From assembly GCA_031410915.1 (NCBI GenBank), contig JANNZY010000176.1:13460-77459 (forward strand): a stretch of DNA of 64,000 nt, in the 5' to 3' direction. This document shows, piece by piece, positions 27,203 through 35,510 of this stretch. How positions within the stretch are numbered: position 1 is the stretch's first letter; every line of letters begins with the position of its first letter. Origin of the DNA: WLMZ01 sp031410915 (GTDB lineage Bacteria; Actinomycetota; Acidimicrobiia; Acidimicrobiales; Ilumatobacteraceae). Position numbers and translations under genes: made by a program. The notes under the pieces are model-generated. The model was not told the DNA's origin, made no database searches, and worked only from the letters and a program-made list of their open reading frames with translations.

Positions 27203-28360
27203 ATGGCCGAACGTTGCGCTGTCATCGGGGTCGGTCAGACCCAGCACAGCTCGTGCCGGGCGGACGTGTCCATCGCCGGGCTCGTGCGCGAAGCCGTCGA
27301 CCGGGCGCTCGCCGACGCGCACACCACGATGGCCGACATCGACGCAATCGTGATCGGCAAGGCGCCGGACATGCTCGAGGGTGTGATGATGCCCGAGCTG
27401 TACCTGGCCGACGCGCTCGCCGCAGCGGGCAAGCCGGTCTTCCGGGTCCACACGGCAGGCAGCGTCGGCGGCTCGACCGCGATCGTGGCTGCGCAGCATG
27501 TCATGTCGGGAGTGCACCAGCGCGTGCTGACGATCGGCTTCGAGAAGCAGAGCGACGGCAACGCGATGTGGGCCTTGTCGGTCGCGCTGCCGTTCGGCAT
27601 GCCGGTCCACGCCGGGGCCGGCGGCTACTTCTCGCCGATCATCCGCTCCTACATCCGCCGCAGCGGCGCGCCGGACCACATCGGCTGCATGGTCGCGATC
27701 AAGGACCGCACCAACGCCTGCAAGAACCCCTACGCCCACCTCCACGAGCCCGACTGGACGCTGGAGAAGGCAATGGAGAGCCCGATGTTGTGGGATCCCG
27801 TCCGCATGGTCGAAACCTGCCCGTCCAGCGACGGCGCGATGGCGCTGGTGCTCGCCTCGGAGTCCGTCGCCGACGCCCACCAGGGCCCGAAAGCCTGGGT
27901 CCACGCGACCGCGATGCGCAGCGAACCGACGCAGTTCGCCGGCCGCAACCAGGTCAGCCCGCAGGCCAGCGAGGACTGTGCCCACGACCTGTGGCGCAAG
28001 GCCGGCATCACGTCGCCGATCGACGAGATCGACGCGGTCGAGATGTACGTGCCCTTCGCCTGGTTCGAGCCGATGTGGCTGGAGTCGCTCGGCTTCGCAC
28101 CGAAGGACGAAGGCTGGCGCTACGTCGAGGACGGCGTCACCGAGATGACCGGCCGCCTGCCGGTGAACTGCAGTGGCGGCGTGCTGTCCACCAATCCGAT
28201 CGGTGCCAGCGGCATGCTCCGCTTCGGCGAGGCCGCGATGCAGGTGATGGGCACCGCCGGCGAGCATCAGGTCGACAGCGTCCGCAAGGCGTTCGGTCAC
28301 GCCTACGGCGGCGGCAGCCAGTTCTTCGCGATGTGGGTCGTCGGAGCCGACAAGCCATAA
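27203..28360 (+). CDS. Thiolase-fold protein (lipid-transfer/aldolase type), second of pair
   Basis: 385 residues. The N-terminal thiolase half reads VFRVHTAGSVGGSTAIVAAQ, with Gly86 at the place of the nucleophilic Cys. The C-terminal half has NCSGGVLSTNPIGASG and AFGHAYGGGSQFFAMW, where the histidine of the oxyanion region is retained. This is the pattern of SCP-x/Ltp2-like proteins working with DUF35 partners, in side-chain shortening of steroids or similar acyl-CoAs. It starts 1 bp after the first thiolase-fold gene. Confidence 0.9.
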   Translation: MAERCAVIGVGQTQHSSCRADVSIAGLVREAVDRALADAHTTMADIDAIVIGKAPDMLEGVMMPELYLADALAAAGKPVFRVHTAGSVGGSTAIVAAQHVMSGVHQRVLTIGFEKQSDGNAMWALSVALPFGMPVHAGAGGYFSPIIRSYIRRSGAPDHIGCMVAIKDRTNACKNPYAHLHEPDWTLEKAMESPMLWDPVRMVETCPSSDGAMALVLASESVADAHQGPKAWVHATAMRSEPTQFAGRNQVSPQASEDCAHDLWRKAGITSPIDEIDAVEMYVPFAWFEPMWLESLGFAPKDEGWRYVEDGVTEMTGRLPVNCSGGVLSTNPIGASGMLRFGEAAMQVMGTAGEHQVDSVRKAFGHAYGGGSQFFAMWVVGADKP

Positions 28361-28488
28361 GCCCTTCCTGATTGTCTCGCACGCCGCCTCCGCGTCGCTT
28401 TGGCGTCGGCTCGAGCTCGTGTCGCTTGCTCGGGCAGAGCCCTCGCCGCTACGTCGGCTCACCGCCTTGGCATCGCTAGCGTGGTCGC

Positions 28489-29856
28489 ATGCTGGACTTC
28501 GACGTCGTCATCATCGGCACCGGGTCGGGGAACAGCATCCTCACCCCCGACTACGACAACAAGCGGATCGCGATCATCGAGAAGGACGTCTTCGGCGGCA
28601 CCTGCCTCAACCGTGGTTGCATCCCGACCAAGATGTTCGTCTACGCCGCCGACGTCGCCCAGCACATCGCTCACGCGTCGACGTACGGCATCGACGCGAC
28701 GATCGACAAGGTGCGCTGGCCCGACATCGTCGACCGCGTCTTCGGCCGCATCGACCCGATCCCTCCGAACGGGCTGGCTTACCGGCAGAACTCACCCAAC
28801 GTGACAGTGTTCAGCGGCGAGGCCCGCTTCGTCGGCCCGAAGACCATCGAGGTGAACGGCCAGCAGTTGACCGCCACCGACATCGTCATCGCCGCCGGGG
28901 CACGCCCGTTCATCCCCGACGTCGACGGGCTCGACACCGTCGACTTCCACACCAGCGACACCATCATGCGGCTGTCGTCGCTGCCGGAACGATTGATCGT
29001 GCTCGGCGCGGGCTACATCGCGAGTGAGATGGCCCACGTGTTCGGCAGCCTCGGCAGCACGGTCGTCATGGCCACGCGCAGCGCCCGGATGCTGAGCCAC
29101 GAGGACATGGAGGTCAGCGAGCGCTTCACCGAGATCTACCGTCGCCGGTTCGAGTGCCACATGAACTCGCGCATCGATCGCGTCTCGCAACCCGGCGGTC
29201 CCGGCGGACCGATCACGCTGAGCCTGCACAGCGACGGCCGATCCATCGACGTCACCGGCGATGCCTTGCTGATCGCGACCGGCCGCGTCCCGAACGGCGA
29301 CCTGCTCGACCTGGCCACGACCGGCGTCACGATGGACCCCGACGGCTACATCGTGACGGACGACTTCCTGCGCACCAACGTGGCCGGCATCTGGGCACTC
29401 GGTGACGTCAGCAACGACAACCAGCTCAAGCACGTCGCCAACGCCGAGGCCCGCACGATTGCGCACAACCTGATCCACCCCGACGACCTGCGGACCGCGG
29501 GCCTGTGGCCGATCCCGCACGCCGTGTTCGCCGATCCGCAGGTCGCGTCCGTCGGCCTGACCGAACACCAGTTGCGCCACTTCGGCCGGCCGTACATCAC
29601 GGCCGTGCAGAACTACTCCGACGTCGCGTACGGCTGGGCGATGGAGGACACCGACCACTTCTGCAAGCTGATCGCCGACCCCGAAACCCGCCTGCTGCTC
29701 GGCGCGCACATCATCGGTCCGCAGTCCAGCATCCTCATCCAGCAACTGATCCAGGGGATGAAGTTCGGCCAGACCGTCGACGAGATGGCCCGCGACCAGA
29801 TCTACATCCACCCCGCGCTGACCGAAGTCATCGAGAACGCGCTCCTCAAGTTGTGA
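28489..29856 (+). CDS. mtr: Mycothione reductase
   Basis: 455 residues. A class I pyridine nucleotide-disulfide reductase that reduces mycothiol disulfide with NADPH. It has FAD-binding GTGSGNSI, the redox motif GGTCLNRGCIPTK (C39, C44), the NADPH fold GAGYIASEMAHVFGSLG and the C-terminal HPALTEVIENALL with the His-Glu pair. KMFVYAADVA directly after the redox motif is a mycothione-reductase hallmark. Mycothiol is restricted to Actinobacteria, which supports the taxonomic call. TAGCGT is 6 bases upstream of ATG, so it is likely leaderless. The 128-bp gap before it shows nothing else. Confidence 0.93.
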   Translation: MLDFDVVIIGTGSGNSILTPDYDNKRIAIIEKDVFGGTCLNRGCIPTKMFVYAADVAQHIAHASTYGIDATIDKVRWPDIVDRVFGRIDPIPPNGLAYRQNSPNVTVFSGEARFVGPKTIEVNGQQLTATDIVIAAGARPFIPDVDGLDTVDFHTSDTIMRLSSLPERLIVLGAGYIASEMAHVFGSLGSTVVMATRSARMLSHEDMEVSERFTEIYRRRFECHMNSRIDRVSQPGGPGGPITLSLHSDGRSIDVTGDALLIATGRVPNGDLLDLATTGVTMDPDGYIVTDDFLRTNVAGIWALGDVSNDNQLKHVANAEARTIAHNLIHPDDLRTAGLWPIPHAVFADPQVASVGLTEHQLRHFGRPYITAVQNYSDVAYGWAMEDTDHFCKLIADPETRLLLGAHIIGPQSSILIQQLIQGMKFGQTVDEMARDQIYIHPALTEVIENALLKL

Positions 29857-31498
29857 GCTCACGTTGCAGCTCACGCTTGAGCATCTTGCCGGAAGCGTTG
29901 CGCGGGAGCGCTTCCTGGCGGAAGAACACGTGGGTCGGCACCTTGAACGAGGCGAGACGGGCGCCGACGTGGGCGCGCAGCTCCTCCGCCGTCAGCGTCG
30001 CGCCCTCCTTCAGCAGGACTGCGGCTGCGACCTCTTCGCCGAGACGCTCATGGGCCAGACCGAACACGGCCGCCTCGTGCACGGCCGGGTGCTCGTAGAT
30101 CGCGGCCTCGACCTCCGCGCAGTACACGTTCTCGCCGCCGCGCAGGATCATGTCCTTGACCCGATCCTCGACGTACACGAAACCTTCCTCGTCGACACGG
30201 CCGAGATCCCCGGACCGCAACCAGCCGTCGACCAAGATGTCCGCTGTCGCGTCGGGACGGTTCCAGTAGCCGCGGATCAGGTTGGGGCCCTTGAACCAGA
30301 TCTCGCCCCGCTCGCCCACCGCCAGCGCGACACCGTCGGGATCGCGGATGCCGATCTCCATCACCGGCACGACCCGTCCGGTGCTCGTCGGCTTGGCCAG
30401 GTAGTCGGCACCGCGGTTCTGCGGTCCATAGGCGTTCGTCTCGGTCATGCCGTAGCCGATGGTGGGCTTGCCCTTCGCGAAGCTGTCGTTGACCTTGGTG
30501 ACCAGCGCCGGCGGCGCCGGAGCGCCTCCCCCACCGATGTCGCGCAGGCTCGACGTGTCGAACTCGGCGAAGCGCGGTGCCTGGACAAGATCCCAACTTT
30601 GTGTCGGCACGCCGACGAGGTTCGTGATCTGTTCGCGCTCGATGATCTCCAGCGCCTGGTCGACATCCCACTTGTACATCACGACCAACTTCGTCCCGCT
30701 GATGAAGCAGCCGAGCATGACGGGTACGCAACCGGTCACGTGGAACAGCGGCACGATCAGGATGAACGCCGGCGGATGCGTGGTCGGCTCGCTGGGCTGG
30801 CGCAGCCGTTCGACCGCGCCGCGGCAGGCGAAAGCCATCAGCGCCTGCACGACCGCGCCGTGCGTGCTGACCGCACCCTTGGGGCGGCCGGTCGTGCCCG
30901 AGGTGTACAGGATCGTTGCGTCGTCGTCGGGGCCGACAGCCACGGAGGGTAGCGGCGCACCGGGCACGACGACGTCCTCCCATCGGTCCACCCCGTCCCG
31001 CCCGGCAGAGGCTCGTACCGCGATGATCTTCGTGTCCAACCGCCGGCACGCGGCGAGTGACCGCTGGATGCGCTCGTCGTCGGCGATCAGCACCTTTGCG
31101 CCGCTGTCCTCGAGCGCGAAGTCCATCTCGTCCTCGGTCCACCACGAGTTCATCGAGACCGAGATCGCGCCGATCGACGTGATCGCCGCGAACGACATGA
31201 TCCACTCCGGGAAGTTGCGCATCGCGATCGCGACCCGGTCGCCTGTGACGATGCCGTAGCGCTCGACCAGCGCCGCGCCGAGGGCAGCGAAACGCTCGCG
31301 CACTTCGCCCATCGTGTAGCGCTCGTCCTGGTACACGATGAACGTGGCCTCGGCCGGAGCGGCCTGGAACAGCTGGCCGAGGTTGTCTGGGGCGTTGACG
31401 AACACCCTCTGCGGCGAGCCGTTGACCATCGCATCGCCGATCTCGAACTGTCCCGGTCCCGTCACCTGCGCAACGGCTTCATCGAATGTGATCGCCAT
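29846..31498 (-). CDS. Acyl-CoA synthetase (class I adenylate-forming)
   Basis: 550 residues activating a carboxylic acid to its CoA thioester via the adenylate. It has the P-loop ATILYTSGTTGRPKGAVSTH, the A4/A5 core GYGMTETN, WLRSGDLGRVDEEGFVYVED with the hinge Asp, KDMILRGGENVYCAEVE and the catalytic lysine in NASGKMLKREL near the C-terminus. It resembles long-chain/steroid-type FadD enzymes; the substrate is unknown. It is divergent from the dienoyl-CoA-reductase-like gene across operator copy 3, and its 3' end overlaps mtr by 11 bp. Confidence 0.93.
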   Translation of the reverse strand: MAITFDEAVAQVTGPGQFEIGDAMVNGSPQRVFVNAPDNLGQLFQAAPAEATFIVYQDERYTMGEVRERFAALGAALVERYGIVTGDRVAIAMRNFPEWIMSFAAITSIGAISVSMNSWWTEDEMDFALEDSGAKVLIADDERIQRSLAACRRLDTKIIAVRASAGRDGVDRWEDVVVPGAPLPSVAVGPDDDATILYTSGTTGRPKGAVSTHGAVVQALMAFACRGAVERLRQPSEPTTHPPAFILIVPLFHVTGCVPVMLGCFISGTKLVVMYKWDVDQALEIIEREQITNLVGVPTQSWDLVQAPRFAEFDTSSLRDIGGGGAPAPPALVTKVNDSFAKGKPTIGYGMTETNAYGPQNRGADYLAKPTSTGRVVPVMEIGIRDPDGVALAVGERGEIWFKGPNLIRGYWNRPDATADILVDGWLRSGDLGRVDEEGFVYVEDRVKDMILRGGENVYCAEVEAAIYEHPAVHEAAVFGLAHERLGEEVAAAVLLKEGATLTAEELRAHVGARLASFKVPTHVFFRQEALPRNASGKMLKRELQRELTT

Positions 31499-31519
31499 GG
31501 GTCATCACTCTTGCAGCTT

Positions 31520-31534
31520 CTGACGTAACGTCAG
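31520..31534. promoter_or_regulatory. Palindromic operator (copy 3) in a divergent promoter
   Basis: CTGACG-TAA-CGTCAG lies between the acyl-CoA ligase start (31498, minus) and the GTG start at 31538 (plus). TAACGT (31526-31531), inside the palindrome, is 6 bases before GTG and fits as the plus-strand -10 box. A bound repressor would therefore cover the core promoter of one gene and sit just upstream of the other. Confidence 0.75.
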
Positions 31535-31537
31535 AAA

Positions 31538-33460
31538 GTGACGTTCACTCACCTGCTCGCACCGGGTCGTATCGGCGGGCTCGAGCTGCGCAACCGCATC
31601 GTGCTCCCCGGGATGGACACCAATCACTGCGACGACGGCGTCGTCACGCAGGCCGAGATCGACCACTACGCAGCGCGATCGTTCGGCGGCTGCGGGCTCG
31701 TCATCACCGGCGCGTCGGCGATCTCGTACCCACTCGGCACGACATCGCGCCACCAGGCCGCGTTGAGCGACGACCGTTACCTGCCCGGGCTCGCCGCGCT
31801 CGCCGACGCGATCCATGCCGGCGGGGCGAAGTTCTGCGTGCAACTGGTGCATCACGGCAAGACGTCGGGCGTCGACACGGCCGAGGGCCGGCCACTGCTC
31901 GTGCCATCGCTGCCCACCGACACCTTGGACCTGTCGGCGTTGGCCGACAGCCCGATCGACGAGCTGATGAAGATGGCCACGGCCACCCAGGGCAAGCGCC
32001 CGACCTACAAGGTGGCCCATGCCGACGACATCGCGTGGGTGGTCGACCAGTTCGCCCAGGCCGCTGATCGTGTCCAGCGCGCCGGCGCCGACGCGGTCGA
32101 GGTGCACGGCGCGCACGGCTACCTGATCTCGACGTTTCTGTCCCGCGCGTACAACACGCGCGACGACGAGTACGGCGGCTCGTTGGAGAACCGGGCACGA
32201 ATCCTGGTCGAGGTCCTCGGCGCCGTGCGCGCTGCGGTCGGGTCGGGCTGTGCGATCCTGGTGCGATTGAACGGATGCGAGTTTGGCATCGAGAACGGCA
32301 TCACGATCGACGAAACGGTCGCCACCGCGCGCCTCGCCGAAGCCGCCGGCGCGGACGCGATCCACGTGTCCGCCAACGCGGCGAACCCGTTCCGCGACTT
32401 CACCAAGGGACCACTGCCCGACACGGTTGCCGCCTACCGCCCGATGGCCGCCGCGGTGACGGCCGCTGTCTCGATCCCGGTGCTCGCCGTCGGGCGATTG
32501 CTGCCCGAGATCGCAGAAGAGATGCTCGCCAACGACGAGTGCGACTTCGTGTCGATGGGTCGACAGCAGCTGGCCGACCCGAACCTGGCCAACAAGCTCG
32601 CGAGCGGTCGCCGCGAGTCCGTTCGGCCGTGCGTCAACTGCTACGTCTGCGTCGAGCAGAACTTCTTCGACGCCAGCGCGATCTGCGCGGTGAACGTTGC
32701 GTTGGGCAACGAGTCGCAGGCGGCCGCGCAGACTGCACCCGCCGCCGTGGCACGCCACGTCGTGGTGGTCGGTGGCGGACCGGCCGGGTTGGAAGCGGCG
32801 CGGATCGCGGCAACTCGTGGACACCGGGTCACGCTGCTCGAACGGTCCGACGCGCTCGGCGGTTCGACCTGGTTCGCAGCCCGCACCGGCTCGCCGAACC
32901 AGTGGCTCGTCGACTGGCTGGTGCACGAGGTCGGCGAGGCCGGCCAGGGCGACGATGCATCGGTCGACGTCCGGCTCGGTTGCTCGGCCGAAGTCGCCAC
33001 GATCCGCGCGCTGGCACCCGACGTCGTGGTGGTCGCAACCGGCGCCGTCGGCATGCCGGGCCCGCACGACGTGCCCACCGATGGCACGCCGCCGACGGAC
33101 ATCTCCGTCGTCGGTGGGGATCTAATCGGACTGTCGATCGCCCAGCATCTCGCCGGGCAGGGCCACGCGGTCGTCGTCCACGAGCCGGGCAAGCACATCG
33201 GCGCGGCGATGGCTCTCCCGCGCCGCTGGACCGCCGTCTCGGCCGCCACCGGCGCTGGTGTTCGCCTCGTGCGCGAATCCGCCGGACCCCCGGATCACAC
33301 CGGGCGAGTCGTCGTCTCCAACGCCCAGCAGCCGAACACCGCGCTCGCCGAGCAGTTGCGCGATGCAGGTTTCGAGGTCCACGTCATCGGCGATGCCAAC
33401 GGGCTCGGTTACCTCCAGGGTGCGATGCATTCCGCCCACGCGGTGGCCTCCGCGCTCTGA
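31538..33460 (+). CDS. FMN/Fe-S/FAD oxidoreductase, 2,4-dienoyl-CoA reductase type
   Basis: 640 residues. An N-terminal old-yellow-enzyme TIM barrel (LELRNRIVLPGMDTNHCDDG; VEVHGAHGYLISTFLSRAYN) is followed by a [4Fe-4S] site C-x2-C-x2-C-x11-C (CVNCYVCVEQNFFDASAIC, about residues 368-386), then an FAD/NAD(P)H half (VVVGGGPAGLEAARIAATRG). This is the FadH/trimethylamine dehydrogenase architecture. With an acyl-CoA ligase sharing its promoter region, reduction of an unsaturated acyl-CoA or ring enone is likely. GTG is the only plausible start near the operator. Confidence 0.92.
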   Translation: MTFTHLLAPGRIGGLELRNRIVLPGMDTNHCDDGVVTQAEIDHYAARSFGGCGLVITGASAISYPLGTTSRHQAALSDDRYLPGLAALADAIHAGGAKFCVQLVHHGKTSGVDTAEGRPLLVPSLPTDTLDLSALADSPIDELMKMATATQGKRPTYKVAHADDIAWVVDQFAQAADRVQRAGADAVEVHGAHGYLISTFLSRAYNTRDDEYGGSLENRARILVEVLGAVRAAVGSGCAILVRLNGCEFGIENGITIDETVATARLAEAAGADAIHVSANAANPFRDFTKGPLPDTVAAYRPMAAAVTAAVSIPVLAVGRLLPEIAEEMLANDECDFVSMGRQQLADPNLANKLASGRRESVRPCVNCYVCVEQNFFDASAICAVNVALGNESQAAAQTAPAAVARHVVVVGGGPAGLEAARIAATRGHRVTLLERSDALGGSTWFAARTGSPNQWLVDWLVHEVGEAGQGDDASVDVRLGCSAEVATIRALAPDVVVVATGAVGMPGPHDVPTDGTPPTDISVVGGDLIGLSIAQHLAGQGHAVVVHEPGKHIGAAMALPRRWTAVSAATGAGVRLVRESAGPPDHTGRVVVSNAQQPNTALAEQLRDAGFEVHVIGDANGLGYLQGAMHSAHAVASAL

Positions 33461-33486
33461 CGCCCGACGTGCAAGGATGAACCCTC

Positions 33487-34095
33487 GTGTTCCAGCAATC
33501 GATCGTGACGCTCGACCTCGAGGGGGTCCTGATCCCGGAGATCTGGATCGCCGTGGCCGAGGCCACGGGCATCGACGCACTGCGCCGCACGACCCGTGAC
33601 GAGCCCGACTACGACGTCTTGATGAAGGGTCGCCTGCAGCTGTTGGACGAGAACGGTCTGACGATGTCGACGATCGCAGATGTCATCGGAGGCCTCGGGC
33701 CGCTGCCGGGCGCGAAGCAGTTCCTGGACACCCTCCGCCAACGGACGCAGGTCCTGCTGCTGTCGGACACGTTCGAGCAGTTCGGCCGGCCGATGATGCA
33801 ACACCTCGGCTTCCCGACCCTGATCTGTCACCGCCTCGTGGTCCGCGACGACAAGATCGTCGACTACACGCTGCGGATGCAGGACCAGAAGCGTTGCGCG
33901 GTGCAGGCCCTGCACGGTTTGAACTACCGCGTCGTCGCGGCCGGCGACTCGTACAACGACATCGCGATGCTCAGCGAAGCCGATGCCGGCTTCTTGTTCC
34001 ACGCCCCACCGAACGTGATCGCCGAGTTTCCGCAGTTTCCTGCGGTCGACGACTTCGACGAGCTCCTCGATCGGATCACCGCCGAGCTGACATGA
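33487..34095 (+). CDS. thrH: Phosphoserine phosphatase/homoserine phosphotransferase
   Basis: 202 residues of the HAD superfamily, matching ThrH along its full length. The nucleophile motif is LDLEGVLIPE (D10, with Glu at +2 instead of the usual Asp, as in ThrH), then TTRDEPDYDVLMKGRL, LLLSDTFEQFG and the metal loop AAGDSYNDIAMLSEADAG, ending FPQFPAV. ThrH removes phosphate from phosphoserine and can pass it to homoserine. The start codon is GTG. Its stop overlaps the start of the short-chain dehydrogenase remnant by 4 bp. Confidence 0.92.
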   Translation: MFQQSIVTLDLEGVLIPEIWIAVAEATGIDALRRTTRDEPDYDVLMKGRLQLLDENGLTMSTIADVIGGLGPLPGAKQFLDTLRQRTQVLLLSDTFEQFGRPMMQHLGFPTLICHRLVVRDDKIVDYTLRMQDQKRCAVQALHGLNYRVVAAGDSYNDIAMLSEADAGFLFHAPPNVIAEFPQFPAVDDFDELLDRITAELT

Positions 34096-34200
34096 GGGGG
34101 CGCGTCGCGATCGTCACGGGCGTCTCACGCCGCGCCGGTCGCCCGCTACGGCGCGATCGACATCGTCCTCGCTGTCCACGCACGCAGTTCCGACGGCCGG
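34092..34200 (+). pseudogene. Remnant of a short-chain dehydrogenase gene
   Basis: ATG 34092 overlaps the thrH stop (ATGA) and opens MRGRVAIVTGVSRRAG, the start of a short-chain dehydrogenase with the TGxxxxxG nucleotide loop. The frame then breaks at about 34138, and the +1 frame continues RYGAIDIVLAVHARSSDG, the next part of such a fold. About 6-10 residues of the first helix (I-G-x-A-I-A...) are missing at the join. No further homology is visible before the next promoter at 34260. This is a decayed, formerly translationally coupled gene. Confidence 0.65.
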
Positions 34201-34270
34201 CGGATGATCTGGTTCAGGTGCACGCACGCGTCGTGCAGTGTCGATCCGGTCGGTCCGCGTACAGTGGCGC

Positions 34271-35503
34271 ATGGACTTGACCGAGATCGATGGCGACCCT
34301 TCCGCGCTCGGGTTCGACCCCGTTCGACTACATCGGCTGGACAGCCACTTCCAGCAGTACGTCACTGACGGGCGACTCGCCGGTTGGCAGCTCGCCGTGT
34401 TACGACACGGCGAGCTGGCGCACTCGTCCGGCTTCGGCAGCAAGGATCTCGCCGCTGGCACACCGATCACGCCGGACACGATCTGGCGGATCTTTTCGAT
34501 GACGAAGCCGATCACGTCGGTCGCGGCGATGATGCTGTGGGAGGAGGGTGCATTCGAGCTGAAGGACCCGATCAGCCGCTTCCTGCCCGAGTTCGCCGAC
34601 ATGAAGGTGTGGCGCGGCGGCTCGGTCACCCGGCCCGATCTGGAGCCGCTGCGCGACCCGATCGAGATCTGGCACCTGCTGACCCACACCGCCGGGTTGA
34701 CCTACGGGTTCATGTACTCGCATCCGGTGGACGAGTTGTATCGGCGAGCCGGGTTCGAGTGGGGCAAACCGCCCGGTGATCTCGCCAGCATCAGCCGCCA
34801 GATCGCGGCATTGCCACTCCTGTTCCAGCCGGGCATGGAGTGGAACTACTCGATGGCGATCGACATCCTCGGCCGCGTCGTCGAGGTCGCCAGCGGACAG
34901 TCCCTCGACGACTTCTTGCGGACGCGCATCTTCGAACCGTTGAAGATGACCGACACCGGGTTCTCGATCCCCTCCGCAGACGCCGTCCGCACGGCCACGC
35001 TCTACGGCGCGCACCCGGGCACCGGTCTGGCCGTGCCGCTGGTGGAGGGGGGCAAGGAGGCCTTCCGGGAACCGGAGGCCTTCCTCGGCGGCGGAGGGTT
35101 GGTGTCGACGATGGCCGACTACATCCGCTTCGCCGAGATGCTGCGCTGCGGCGGTGAGCTTGAGGGCACACGTCTGCTGTCGCCGCGCACGGTGCAGTAC
35201 ATGGCCACCAACCACCTGCCCGGCGGCGCCGACCTCACTCAGTTCGGGCGGCCGCTGTTCAGCGAGACCGCGTTCGACGGCGTCGGCTTCGGTCTGCTCG
35301 GGTCGGTGACCGTCGACCCGGTGAAGGCCAAGGTGCCCGGCTCGGTCGGCGACTTCGGTTGGGGCGGCGCGGCGAGCACGTTCTTCTGGGTCGATCCTGT
35401 CGAGGACATCACGTGCGTGTTCATGACCCAGCTACTGCCGTCGAGCACCCATCCGATCCGCAGCCAGCTCAAGCAGCTCGTGCACCAAGCGCTGGTGGAC
35501 TGA
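34271..35503 (+). CDS. Beta-lactamase-fold serine hydrolase (class C/EstB type)
   Basis: A 410-residue cytosolic enzyme (no signal peptide). The active-site motif is S-M-T-K (S76-K79, IWRIFSMTKPITS), with WNYSMAIDILGR as the Tyr motif region and a C-terminal GDFGWGGAASTFFWVDP. Such proteins are esterases or transesterases rather than true beta-lactamases when inside the cell. ATG 34271 is chosen because TACAGT lies 5 bases upstream. It is followed after 7 bp by the SGNH hydrolase. Confidence 0.9.
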   Translation: MDLTEIDGDPSALGFDPVRLHRLDSHFQQYVTDGRLAGWQLAVLRHGELAHSSGFGSKDLAAGTPITPDTIWRIFSMTKPITSVAAMMLWEEGAFELKDPISRFLPEFADMKVWRGGSVTRPDLEPLRDPIEIWHLLTHTAGLTYGFMYSHPVDELYRRAGFEWGKPPGDLASISRQIAALPLLFQPGMEWNYSMAIDILGRVVEVASGQSLDDFLRTRIFEPLKMTDTGFSIPSADAVRTATLYGAHPGTGLAVPLVEGGKEAFREPEAFLGGGGLVSTMADYIRFAEMLRCGGELEGTRLLSPRTVQYMATNHLPGGADLTQFGRPLFSETAFDGVGFGLLGSVTVDPVKAKVPGSVGDFGWGGAASTFFWVDPVEDITCVFMTQLLPSSTHPIRSQLKQLVHQALVD

Positions 35504-35510
35504 GCCGCAC

